Shown piece by piece: positions 24,717 to 31,179 of a stretch of DNA of 42,941 nt. Source of the stretch: a virus. The position numbers were made by a program, and so were the translations under genes. Every line of letters starts with the position of its first letter. Positions within the stretch are counted from its first letter, which is position 1. The notes beneath the pieces were generated by a model that worked only from the letters and a program-made list of their open reading frames with translations, had not been told where the DNA came from and did not search any database. The DNA lies in IMG/VR virus record IMGVR_UViG_3300032242_001667, positions 1-42,941 of that record. One strand, given 5' to 3'.

Positions 24717-26553
24717 TTTTGAAGACTTTCTAAATATATTAGAAGAAGATGAATTTGATGAGAAACCTGTTGGCATTGAAGAATTTGTCACCAGTAAAGA
24801 TTTTCTTGGTCTCCCACCACTTTCAGATTTTCAATATACAATGATTAAGGCTTCGACACAAGTCTATAAAAAAGAAACTTTAGTTAAGCTTTATGGTGAA
24901 ACTGAAGGTTTAAAAAAATCTAAACAAACCTGTAATGAAGTTATTTTTCAATTAGGAAAAGGTTCTGGCAAAGATTATGTTTCTACTATTGCTGTGTCTT
25001 ATGTTGTTTATCTTTTGTTATGTCTTAAAGATCCCGCCAAATATTTTGGAAAGCCACCTGGCGATGCTATTGATATTATTAATATTGCTATCAACGCTGA
25101 ACAGGCTAAAAGAGTTTTCTTTAAAGGTTTCCTTACCCGCATTGAAAAGTCACCTTGGTTTGCTGGAAAATATGATGATAAGGTTGCTTCCGTAGCATTT
25201 CCAAAAGCAATTACCGTACATTCTGGTCACTCTCAAAGAGAATCTTGGGAAGGATATAATGTTATCATGGTTATTCTAGATGAGATTTCTGGTTTTGAAC
25301 TTGAATCTACATCTGGTCATGCTTCTGCAAAAACTGCTGATGCTATCTACAAGATGTATCGTGCATCTGTATCTTCCCGATTTCCAGATGTTGGAAAATT
25401 AATTCTTCTTTCTTTTCCCCGATTTAAGAATGACTATATCCAACAAAGATACAATGAAGTTGTAGTAGAAAAAGAAGTTGTTATAAAAGAACATACTTTT
25501 AAAATTGATGAGGATTTACCAGACGATATAGAAGAAAATAAATTTACAATTAGTTGGGAAGAAGATCATATACTTTCTTATAAATTCCCAAGAGTTTTTG
25601 CACTAAAAAGACCAACTTGGGATATTAATCCTACAAGAAAAATTGAAGATTTTGTTCTAGACTTTTATTCCGATCCAGTAGATGCTTTATCTCGTTTTGC
25701 TTGTATGCCACCAGAAGCTATTGATGCTTTTTTCAAGTCTCGTGAAAAGATTGAAGCAGCATTTGTTCAAAAGAATGGCGTGGATACAACAGGAGCATTT
25801 GAAAATCATTTCCATCCTGACGAAGAAAAAACTTATTTTATACATGTGGACTTGGCACAAAAACACGACCATTGTGCAGTAGCCTTGGCACATGTTGAGC
25901 ATTGGGTATCCATGAAAGTGGCGGGACAGATGAAAGATGCTGCTCCTAAAGTTATAGTAGATGCAGTAAGATGGTGGACACCTACAAGTACCAAGTCCGT
26001 AGATTTTGCTGAAGTTAGGGATTATATTTTATCACTTCGTTCTCGTGGATTTAATATTAAACTTGTTACTTTTGACCGATGGAACTCACATGACATGATG
26101 CAACAGATGAATGCATATGGAATGAAATCTGAAATTTTATCGGTGGCAAAAAAACATTATGATGATATGGCTCTTGTTGTAACAGAAGAAAGGTTAGTTG
26201 GACCAAAAATCCCGTTATTGATTGATGAACTTTTACAATTAAGAATTATGAAAAATGATAAAGTAGATCACCCAAGAAAAGGTTCTAAAGACTTATCGGA
26301 TGCTGTATGTGGGGCTATTTATAATGCAGTTGCTCATACTCCAAGAAATTTAAATCAAGAAATTCAAATTTATAATTATTCTAATTACAAAACAGAAGAA
26401 GAAGAATTTGAAGAAGAGCGTCAAAAATGGGATCCTTCTGTAATTAGAACTCCAAGAACTGAAGGTATGCCACACGACATTAGAGAGTATTTATCTATGG
26501 ATTTGCCAGATGATGGAGAACAAAGATTTATTGACAATTTTACAATCCTTTAG
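24709..26553 (+). CDS. terL: Terminase large subunit
   Basis: 614 aa. Walker A-like GKGSGKD (83-89), Walker B VILDE with D191-E192, then the nuclease domain: D381 in IHVDLAQKHD, D456 in VTFDRW, and D528/D531 in KDLSDAV. This is the packaging ATPase plus headful/cos nuclease. No portal gene follows it directly; an RNA and lysis region comes next, so the head genes lie elsewhere or outside the window. Confidence 0.95.
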   Translation: MTNFEDFLNILEEDEFDEKPVGIEEFVTSKDFLGLPPLSDFQYTMIKASTQVYKKETLVKLYGETEGLKKSKQTCNEVIFQLGKGSGKDYVSTIAVSYVVYLLLCLKDPAKYFGKPPGDAIDIINIAINAEQAKRVFFKGFLTRIEKSPWFAGKYDDKVASVAFPKAITVHSGHSQRESWEGYNVIMVILDEISGFELESTSGHASAKTADAIYKMYRASVSSRFPDVGKLILLSFPRFKNDYIQQRYNEVVVEKEVVIKEHTFKIDEDLPDDIEENKFTISWEEDHILSYKFPRVFALKRPTWDINPTRKIEDFVLDFYSDPVDALSRFACMPPEAIDAFFKSREKIEAAFVQKNGVDTTGAFENHFHPDEEKTYFIHVDLAQKHDHCAVALAHVEHWVSMKVAGQMKDAAPKVIVDAVRWWTPTSTKSVDFAEVRDYILSLRSRGFNIKLVTFDRWNSHDMMQQMNAYGMKSEILSVAKKHYDDMALVVTEERLVGPKIPLLIDELLQLRIMKNDKVDHPRKGSKDLSDAVCGAIYNAVAHTPRNLNQEIQIYNYSNYKTEEEEFEEERQKWDPSVIRTPRTEGMPHDIREYLSMDLPDDGEQRFIDNFTIL

Positions 26554-26564
26554 TATTATATAAT
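26531..26564 (+). promoter_or_regulatory. Promoter before the tRNA(CAT) gene
   Basis: TTGACA (26531-26536) in the terminase 3' end. Two -10 choices: TATTAT 26554-26559 (17-bp spacer) or TATAAT 26559-26564 (22-bp spacer). With the second, transcription would start at the tRNA 5' end (26571). Confidence 0.55.
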
Positions 26565-26570
26565 ATTAAA

Positions 26571-26643
26571 GGGGTATTAGCTCAGTTGGTAGAGCAGCAG
26601 ACTCATAATCTGCCAGCCGTTCGTTCAAGTCGAACATACCCCA
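26571..26643 (+). tRNA. tRNA with CAT anticodon (elongator Met, or Ile2)
   Basis: 7-bp acceptor GGGGTAT/ATACCCC, D arm GCTC...GAGC, anticodon stem GCAGA/TCTGC around CTCATAA, T arm GTTCG-TTCAAGT-CGAAC, discriminator A; no encoded CCA. It is not an initiator (no run of three G-C pairs in the anticodon stem). CAT can decode AUG (Met) or, after lysidine modification, AUA (Ile). The AUA-rich genome makes Ile2 plausible. Confidence 0.9.
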
Positions 26644-26646
26644 CTA

Positions 26647-26754
26647 GACTATAGGCACCTTCTTAGGATGGTGTAGTTACTTGGTTAAGAGCCTATGGTT
26701 GGGCTAAGATGTTCAGCAATTTTTGTGCTGGATTTTCGTCAGGTGTCTATAGTC
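26647..26754 (+). ncRNA. Candidate structured RNA of unknown class, 108 nt
   Basis: Four nt after the tRNA. A 14-bp terminal stem joins 26647-26660 to 26741-26754 with one G-U wobble and no mismatch. Inside: hairpin AGCC/GGCT (26690-26705, 5 bp with a U-G pair), hairpin CAGCA/TGCTG with a 7-nt loop (26714-26730), flanked by GATG/CGTC (26709-26712, 26737-26740). GGTGT occurs twice (26670 and 26742) and either copy can pair with GCACC, giving two exclusive folds. No matching reading frame and no known family recognised. Confidence 0.5.
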
Positions 26755-26761
26755 AATAAAT

Positions 26762-26769
26762 GGTATAAT
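26762..26769 (+). promoter_or_regulatory. Extended -10 promoter (TGG TATAAT)
   Basis: TGGTATAAT (26761-26769) with the same ATAAATGGTATAAT context as 12725-12738. It drives the M23 lysin gene with a ~38-nt leader holding AAAAAAGGAA. Confidence 0.6.
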
Positions 26770-26813
26770 ATAATTAGCGATAGCTAAAATAATAAAAAAG
26801 GAATGATGCAAAA

Positions 26814-27224
26814 ATGGCATTACCAATTAAAAATGGGAAGATCGGAACGCCTTACGGCAAGCCAGGTTCAATTTGGATGGCTGGTCATCATCAGGGTGCA
26901 GATTTTCCAGTTCCAGTAGGAACACCAATCCTATCAGTTGCTGATGGAGTTGTTGCTGGCGTAGGTCAGGTATGGGGTCCAAACTTTGGAAATCATCAAG
27001 TAGTTGTGCAGTATACAGTTAACGGAAAGCATTTCTGGGCAATTTACGCACACTGCTCAAAAGATTTTGTTAAGGTTGGCGATAAAGTAAAGAAGGGCGC
27101 AAAGATTGCTCTGTCAGGTGCTGAAGGTCATGTAACTGGTCCACACCTACACTTTGAAGTTCATACAGTTTCGCATTGGGATGTAACAACAGATATTAAT
27201 CCAGACTTTTTGTTTAAGGCGTAA
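26814..27224 (+). CDS. M23 peptidase, probable endolysin
   Basis: 136 aa. H26-x3-D30 (HHQGADF), H80 (YAHCS) and H111-x-H113 (GPHLHFE) are the zinc ligands and catalytic His of LytM/M23 metallopeptidases, which cut peptide cross-links in peptidoglycan. The domain fills the whole protein; no signal peptide or separate wall-binding domain. Could be the lysin or a virion-borne hydrolase. It has its own promoter. Confidence 0.88.
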   Translation: MALPIKNGKIGTPYGKPGSIWMAGHHQGADFPVPVGTPILSVADGVVAGVGQVWGPNFGNHQVVVQYTVNGKHFWAIYAHCSKDFVKVGDKVKKGAKIALSGAEGHVTGPHLHFEVHTVSHWDVTTDINPDFLFKA

Positions 27225-27226
27225 TT

Positions 27227-27655
27227 ATGCCTTGGCACATATCAGATAATGCAAAGGATTGTTCTGGTTATGCTGTTGTATTAGATGCAACAAGCGAAGT
27301 TGTTGGATGTCACAAAACTAAAGAAGATGCGAAAGCGCACCTTGCTGCGCTTTACGCAAATGTAAAGGATGTTAAAAAAATGCAATTTGGACATGGTGCT
27401 AAAACCCCATTCTATATTGAATTTAATACACCAGATGCACAAGGTTTATGGGCGGTATGCAAAGAAAATAATGCCCAAGTTCTTGGTTCATATTCTACTA
27501 AAGAAGAAGCAGAAGCTGCACTAGAAGCACTGACTGTACAAGTTGATGGATATGAAGAAAAGGGTAGTCCAGAACAAACAGAAAATGAAAAAACACAATC
27601 ATTTTGGGATGGAGCTTTTGCTCCAATGTATGGCAATGGGGCGGTGAAAAGATAA
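27227..27655 (+). CDS. Putative structural protein with two repeats and W-GAF tail (142 aa)
   Basis: Two tandem modules: GYAVVLDATSEVVGCHKTKE then DAKAHLAALYAN, and LWAVCKENNAQVLGSYSTKE then EAEAALEALT. Each reads strand-strand-helix. The first resembles modules at the start of phage head-morphogenesis proteins. The C-terminus, SFWDGAFAPMYG, echoes SIWGGAFGAP at the end of the large protein at 34770. Likely a virion or assembly protein. Confidence 0.6.
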   Translation: MPWHISDNAKDCSGYAVVLDATSEVVGCHKTKEDAKAHLAALYANVKDVKKMQFGHGAKTPFYIEFNTPDAQGLWAVCKENNAQVLGSYSTKEEAEAALEALTVQVDGYEEKGSPEQTENEKTQSFWDGAFAPMYGNGAVKR

Positions 27656-27888
27656 TGGATAACAATCAACAAGATGGAACTCCAGCAGTACCATCACCAA
27701 GTATTAATTTGGCAGAACAAGAAGGTATTGGCACATTGATGGACTGGACAGGTTCACTTTCACCAGTATTTGGCTCACAAGATCAGGATGCTAGGACAGT
27801 TTCAACATACAATGCTCCACCAAACCGTGATGGAAAGCCTACTGCGGGCTACGGAAATCAGAGTGGCTATGGCTATAGCAACCAATAA
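27655..27888 (+). CDS. Hypothetical low-complexity protein (77 aa)
   Basis: Start at ATG 27655 (TAATG overlap) rather than an internal upstream ATG. Gln/Asn/Pro/Gly/Ser-rich, likely disordered; contains MDWTGSLSPVFG, similar in flavour to the W-G-x-x-x-P tails of two putative structural proteins. Ends in a Gly/Tyr/Gln-rich tail. Possibly a virion-associated protein. Confidence 0.6.
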   Translation: MDNNQQDGTPAVPSPSINLAEQEGIGTLMDWTGSLSPVFGSQDQDARTVSTYNAPPNRDGKPTAGYGNQSGYGYSNQ

Positions 27889-27897
27889 GGGGGAGCT

Positions 27898-28128
27898 ATG
27901 GTAAAACTATTGAAAAAAATTAAAAAATTGCTTCGTAACAATCCAACTATTGTTTACGGATGGGCATCGGTTATATCAACTTATGTTGTTAAAAAATATC
28001 CAGACATTCCTAATGATTTAATTATTGTAACATTGTTAAGTTTTATTGGGTTAAGTCACCAAATACAAAGAATTGAAGATAAGAAAACGCAAGAAGCGTT
28101 GTACACAGAACCACCAAAAGGAGAATAA
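27898..28128 (+). CDS. Small membrane protein, holin-like alternative (76 aa)
   Basis: GGGGGAG precedes ATG 27898. Basic N-terminus (KLLKKIKKLLRNN), one or two hydrophobic segments (VYGWASVISTYVV; LIIVTLLSFIGL), charged tail. Position just after the M23 lysin makes it a holin or spanin-like candidate competing with the 3385 gene. Overlaps the next small gene (TAATG). Confidence 0.6.
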   Translation: MVKLLKKIKKLLRNNPTIVYGWASVISTYVVKKYPDIPNDLIIVTLLSFIGLSHQIQRIEDKKTQEALYTEPPKGE

Positions 28129-28256
28129 TGGGAAAGCACCACGACAAAGTACTAAAAGCACTAGAAGGTAGAAAAGCTGCCTGTCCAAATAAAGGCGGGT
28201 ATAATATGCCTGGCTCTATGAATAAAAAGAAAACGGGATACGCCAAAAAGCGTTAA
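28128..28256 (+). CDS. Small basic protein (42 aa)
   Basis: ATG overlaps the previous stop (TAATG); GGAG lies just upstream. Lys/Arg/Gly-rich (MNKKKTGYAKKR end), one Cys in a AACPNKGGYNMPGS segment. Possibly a virion DNA- or RNA-binding peptide; no family known. Confidence 0.6.
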   Translation: MGKHHDKVLKALEGRKAACPNKGGYNMPGSMNKKKTGYAKKR

Positions 28257-28261
28257 TAAGG

Positions 28262-28267
28262 TATAAT
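28262..28267 (+). promoter_or_regulatory. -10 box TATAAT 6 nt before the Dps start
   Basis: AATAAGGTATAATATA context, with ATG 28274 6 nt after the box, so a leaderless mRNA is likely. No clear -35. Confidence 0.55.
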
Positions 28268-28273
28268 ATACAT

Positions 28274-28723
28274 ATGGATGATTTAGCCCTCTTACTTAGA
28301 AAAGCACAAGCGAATGCATTTCAAATGTATTCTCAAACACATGGATATCACTGGAATGTGGTAGGTCCACATTTTAAACAATTCCACGCATTTTTTCTTG
28401 AGATTTATGAAGATGTATTTGACTCTATTGATCTTTATGCAGAGATGCAACGTAAAATTGGCAAATATGCCCCATTTGGTGCAGTAAATATGGCAAGATT
28501 ATCTGATGTTGAAATTAATGACACATTAGATTTAAAGCCATTTGATATGCTAAATGAATTGTACAAAACTAATCAAACTGTTTTAGACAGTTTAGTCAGT
28601 CTTTTTAATAAAGCAAATGAATTAAACGAGCAGGGAATCTGCAATGATGTTGCAGCCCGAATATCACAACATCAATTTTGGGCTTGGCAATTAAAAGCAT
28701 CTTTTGAGTGGGGCTGGGGATAG
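28274..28723 (+). CDS. Dps-like ferritin-fold protein
   Basis: 149 aa. H26-W-N-V-x-G31-P-H33-F and H38 with E46 and D50 match the Dps intersubunit ferroxidase signature (H-W-N-V-x-G, then H...D/E). Dps cages bind DNA and oxidise iron with peroxide, protecting DNA. Predicted leaderless transcript. A phage copy could protect packaging DNA or the host from oxidative damage during infection. Confidence 0.85.
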   Translation: MDDLALLLRKAQANAFQMYSQTHGYHWNVVGPHFKQFHAFFLEIYEDVFDSIDLYAEMQRKIGKYAPFGAVNMARLSDVEINDTLDLKPFDMLNELYKTNQTVLDSLVSLFNKANELNEQGICNDVAARISQHQFWAWQLKASFEWGWG

Positions 28724-28724
28724 A

Positions 28725-29198
28725 ATGACCCATCAAACACCAGACATTGATTTAAAGCAGTATATGCATGAGCCTGTAATTGTTTGTGACATTGATGATA
28801 CTATTATTATGGAACCAGATTATGCACCTATTTGGAATGTAATTGAATTTCTTAAAAATCAAGCACAAACTACAAAGATTATTTTACTTACCGCAAGAGT
28901 AGAAAATGAACGAGAATTTACTGTAAAACAAATGCGGGATCTTGGAATTCCATATACTGAAATTATTATGGAACAGTTTGTAGATGTAAATCACGGCGGT
29001 AGAGCAACAAATCCTCATGGTATTTGGAAAGCCGAACAAGTACGTCAAATTATGAATCAGTACAATGTTGTCCTATTTATTGACAATAGTAAACCTGCTA
29101 GAAAAGCAGTTCAAACTCTGGGTGTTCGTACAAAAAAACCAGAAAATATTCAAAATAATATCTTGACTAAAACCGTATGGAATGGTATATTTATCTAG
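28725..29198 (+). CDS. HAD-family phosphatase (157 aa)
   Basis: VCDIDDTII (D-x-D-D-T nucleophile motif), ILLTARVENE (motif II T) and VVLFIDNSKPARKA (late acidic motif) place it in the HAD superfamily, near polynucleotide 3'-phosphatase or DNA-repair type enzymes. ATG 28725 lies just after the Dps stop; a GTG at 28704 would overlap it. Substrate unknown. A second HAD protein is encoded at 33900. Confidence 0.78.
   Translation: MTHQTPDIDLKQYMHEPVIVCDIDDTIIMEPDYAPIWNVIEFLKNQAQTTKIILLTARVENEREFTVKQMRDLGIPYTEIIMEQFVDVNHGGRATNPHGIWKAEQVRQIMNQYNVVLFIDNSKPARKAVQTLGVRTKKPENIQNNILTKTVWNGIFI
29163..29191 (+). promoter_or_regulatory. Promoter for tRNA-Arg (TTGACT-17-TGG TATATT)
   Basis: TTGACT (29163-29168), 17-bp spacer, TATATT (29186-29191) with TGG extension, inside the 3' end of the HAD gene. 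Start site would be ~29198, 12 nt before the tRNA. Confidence 0.55.
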
Positions 29199-29209
29199 TA
29201 AGAAAATAT

Positions 29210-29282
29210 GCCCATTTAGCTCAGGGGATAGAGCGTGAATCTTCTAAGTTCAGCGTCATTGGTTCGAATCCAATAATGGGCG
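29210..29282 (+). tRNA. tRNA-Arg (TCT)
   Basis: Acceptor GCCCATT/AATGGGC, D arm GCTC...GAGC, anticodon stem TGAAT/GTTCA (one T-G) around CTTCTAA, T arm ATTGG-TTCGAAT-CCAAT, discriminator G; no encoded CCA. It reads AGA and AGG, the Arg codons favoured in the AT-rich phage genes such as the sugar island. Confidence 0.93.
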
Positions 29283-29289
29283 CAAATCC

Positions 29290-29318
29290 TTGACATAACT
29301 AAAAAATAATACTATACT
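29290..29318 (+). promoter_or_regulatory. Consensus promoter TTGACA-17-TATACT
   Basis: TTGACA 29290-29295, TATACT 29313-29318. The ATG of the exported transglycosylase-like gene is only 7 nt beyond, predicting a leaderless mRNA. Confidence 0.75.
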
Positions 29319-29325
29319 AGAAGTA

Positions 29326-29787
29326 ATGCGATTCAAAACCAAGGTTTTGGTTCCCGCTATTGCGCTTCTTACAAGTTTTCTTGTATCGCTACCAATAGCC
29401 CAGAATCAAGCCAACGCTAATGAAAGACAGAACAGGTGTGTAGCAACTGCTACACGAAGTTATACTCGGGTTGCTTATGCCAGTCCTATGTATAATAAAA
29501 GATTTGCTCAAGCATATATGTCTAGTAAATATGGCTGGTGTGGACAGCAAGTGTCCTGTTTAACAACATTGTGGAACAGAGAAAGCGGTTGGAGAGTAAA
29601 TGCTCACAACTCCTCTGGTGCACATGGAATACCACAAGCATTGCCAGGTTCAAAAATGGCAAAATTTGGAAAGAAATGGAGAACAGACCCACAAGTACAA
29701 ATTAAATGGGGACTAAACTATATTAAGAAAAGGTATGGAAGTCCCTGTAATGCACTGGGTCATTCTTACCGTTTCGGTTGGTATTAA
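29326..29787 (+). CDS. Exported lytic transglycosylase-like protein (153 aa)
   Basis: N-terminal signal peptide: R-F-K-T-K, hydrophobic VLVPAIALLTSFLVSLPIA, then Ala-rich region with likely cleavage after ANA (~31). LTTLWNRESGWRVNAHNSSG carries E86 in the position of the catalytic Glu of SLT-type transglycosylases; the C-terminal WGLNYIKKRYGSPCNALGH also fits. Four Cys could form disulfides outside the cell. It likely acts on the host wall at the cell surface. Expressed from a strong promoter as a leaderless mRNA. Confidence 0.75.
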   Translation: MRFKTKVLVPAIALLTSFLVSLPIAQNQANANERQNRCVATATRSYTRVAYASPMYNKRFAQAYMSSKYGWCGQQVSCLTTLWNRESGWRVNAHNSSGAHGIPQALPGSKMAKFGKKWRTDPQVQIKWGLNYIKKRYGSPCNALGHSYRFGWY

Positions 29788-29792
29788 TTAAC

Positions 29793-29818
29793 GCCCGCCC
29801 CTAGAAATAGGGGTGGGT
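29793..29818 (+). terminator. GAAA-capped hairpin after the exported gene
   Basis: 10-bp stem CCCGCCCCTA (29794-29803) with TAGGGGTGGG (29808-29817), one G-U, GAAA tetraloop. No T-run follows, so it may be a weak terminator or a stabilising/processing stem before tRNA-Asn. Confidence 0.5.
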
Positions 29819-29821
29819 CAT

Positions 29822-29893
29822 TCTCCCTTAGCTCAACGGCAGAGCGTTCGACTGTTAATTGAAATGTTCTAGGTTCGAATCCTAGAGGGAGAG
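29822..29893 (+). tRNA. tRNA-Asn (GTT)
   Basis: Acceptor TCTCCCT/AGGGAGA, D arm GCTC...GAGC, anticodon stem TTCGA/TTGAA (one G-T) around CTGTTAA, T arm CTAGG-TTCGAAT-CCTAG, discriminator G; no CCA encoded. It decodes AAC/AAT, AAT being very frequent in the island genes. Confidence 0.93.
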
Positions 29894-29894
29894 C

Positions 29895-29916
29895 AATAGG
29901 TAAAATGCCTATTTTA
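29895..29916 (+). terminator. Possible terminator after tRNA-Asn
   Basis: AATAGG (29895-29900) and CCTATT (29908-29913) form a 6-bp stem with a 7-nt loop, followed by TTAATTAA. Short stem, so weak. Confidence 0.4.
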
Positions 29917-29950
29917 ATTAATAAAATACTATCAAAAAAAGGAACTAAAA

Positions 29951-30175
29951 ATGAAAATGACAAAACAAGAAAGAGATTTAACAATTGCATTGGGAAATGA
30001 AATTGCTAAAAATAGAAAATTATCTAATATGCTAAATAGAGTGTCTCGTGAAACTTTTAACCTATGGAATTCTGGGTCAGAAGAATATATGGATGCATCG
30101 TATACAATTTCTAGGGCAATAGACAAGGACTTAACCCCCTTTGATTGTCTAGAAATTAGATTTGATAACGATTAA
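29951..30175 (+). CDS. Hypothetical helical protein (74 aa)
   Basis: AAAAAAGGAAC upstream of ATG 29951. Helical, Lys/Arg-rich N-terminus (KMTKQERDLTIALGNEIAKN), then RAIDKDLTPFDCLEIRF. No family recognised. It is the only gene between two tRNA genes. Confidence 0.6.
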   Translation: MKMTKQERDLTIALGNEIAKNRKLSNMLNRVSRETFNLWNSGSEEYMDASYTISRAIDKDLTPFDCLEIRFDND

Positions 30176-30189
30176 AAAATAAATTTAGC

Positions 30190-30247
30190 GATATATGTTA
30201 GCCAGTTGCATATATCCCCGCACGATTTATGGCGTGGCAAACTGGCA
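30190..30247 (+). ncRNA. Pseudoknot-forming RNA segment before tRNA-Thr
   Basis: GATATATG (30190-30197) pairs with CATATATC (30209-30216), an 8-bp hairpin with an 11-nt loop. The loop contains GCCAGTT (30201-30207), which pairs perfectly with AACTGGC (30240-30246), and CACG/CGTG (30221-30224, 30233-30236) forms a third stem between them. That is a loop-to-tail pseudoknot with a nested hairpin. Could be a riboswitch, processing signal or independent RNA; no known class recognised. Confidence 0.42.
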
Positions 30248-30251
30248 CAAT

Positions 30252-30323
30252 GCCTCTTTAGCTCAGTGGTAGAGCATCGCTCTTGTAAAGCGAGGGTCAT
30301 CCGTTCAAATCGGATAAGAGGCT
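30252..30323 (+). tRNA. tRNA-Thr (TGT)
   Basis: Acceptor GCCTCTT/AAGAGGC, D arm GCTC...GAGC, anticodon stem TCGCT/AGCGA around CTTGTAA, T arm ATCCG-TTCAAAT-CGGAT, discriminator T; no encoded CCA. It reads ACA and related Thr codons common in this genome. Confidence 0.93.
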
Positions 30324-30342
30324 CGTAATGAAAGGAAAAATT

Positions 30343-30861
30343 ATGAATATAAAAAAAGCAACAGTAGGAACAGTTGGAGCAATTGCAATTCTTGCAGGAG
30401 TTACATTTAGTACCGCACAAAACGGAGAAAAGGTATACTTGCCAAATCACATATTTACTCCAGGATCTGTAAATCCTGATGTAACACAGGCAAATATTCA
30501 ATCAACTATCTGTGTGTCAAACTGGACTTCTACAATACGACCATCATCTTCATATACAACTAATTTAAAATTAGAACAACTTGCAAATGAATATAAAACT
30601 TATGCAAAAGAAGTAGGCACATCAGACCCATCAGCATATGAAGAAGATCATTTAATTTCTTTAGAATTGGGTGGTAATCCAACAGACCCTAAAAATCTAT
30701 GGGCTGAACCTTGGAATGGTACATATGGTGCTCATGCTAAAGATAGGGTAGAAAATGCTCTTCATAAGTTAGTTTGTTCTAATCAAATTAGTTTGTCAGA
30801 TGCACAATTTGCAATTTTTGCTAACTGGTACACAGCATACATCAAATATGTAACGCCTTGA
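30343..30861 (+). CDS. Exported HNH-like nuclease (172 aa)
   Basis: I start at ATG 30343 (GAAAGGAA 6 nt upstream); an upstream ATG at 30328 lacks a site. Signal peptide with VGTVGAIAILAGVTFSTAQ and likely cleavage near residue 25. Core YEEDHLISLELGG with D102-H103, then PKNLWAEPW with N118: the D-H...N-L-W pattern of secreted HNH-type nucleases (DHLVPLELGG...NLWPEP). Would act outside the membrane, for example on infecting or lysed-cell DNA. Confidence 0.75.
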   Translation: MNIKKATVGTVGAIAILAGVTFSTAQNGEKVYLPNHIFTPGSVNPDVTQANIQSTICVSNWTSTIRPSSSYTTNLKLEQLANEYKTYAKEVGTSDPSAYEEDHLISLELGGNPTDPKNLWAEPWNGTYGAHAKDRVENALHKLVCSNQISLSDAQFAIFANWYTAYIKYVTP

Positions 30862-30886
30862 TAAATAATAGTTATTATTGTATAAT
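30858..30886 (+). promoter_or_regulatory. Promoter TTGATA-17-TATAAT
   Basis: TTGATA (30858-30863) overlaps the nuclease stop; TATAAT 30881-30886. It drives the membrane protein and glycosyltransferase that follow. Confidence 0.7.
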
Positions 30887-30906
30887 ATTTAAAACAAAGG
30901 ATTTTG

Positions 30907-31179
30907 ATGTATAACGAATATTGGTCTTGGATACTATCTTGTGTTGGTGGCTTTGGCATTTATCTTGCTGGTAAAAAAGACTGGCGGGGGTGGGCAGTAG
31001 GAATACTGTCTGAAACACTGTGGTTGGCTTATGCAATTATTACAAAGCAATATGGATTTGTTTTTGGATCTGTATTATATAGCACAATTTTAATTAATAA
31101 CCTTTATGGTTGGTTGCAAGAATATCGTGTAAAAAGAATTAGACGATACTTAAATAAAAAGAAAAAGAGAAATAAGTGA
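30907..31179 (+). CDS. Membrane protein, PnuC-like in layout (90 aa)
   Basis: ACAAAGGA before ATG 30907. Three hydrophobic segments (WSWILSCVGGFGIYLAG, WAVGILSETLWLAYAII, GSVLYSTILINNLYGW) and a basic tail. W-x2-G-x8-W-x2-Y resembles pieces of nicotinamide-riboside transporter-like proteins, but it is far shorter than PnuC. Overlaps the next gene through GTGA. Confidence 0.65.
   Translation: MYNEYWSWILSCVGGFGIYLAGKKDWRGWAVGILSETLWLAYAIITKQYGFVFGSVLYSTILINNLYGWLQEYRVKRIRRYLNKKKKRNK

Noticed and set aside
26647-26754. Second tRNA directly after the tRNA(CAT) gene
   Set aside because: The D-arm-like segment and the two inner hairpins do not give a 7-bp acceptor, a 7-nt anticodon loop or a T loop; the long 14-bp stem is unlike a tRNA.
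29784-30501. Leftward frames over the tRNA-Asn/Thr region
   Set aside because: They read through two clear tRNA genes on the other strand and have no start signals.
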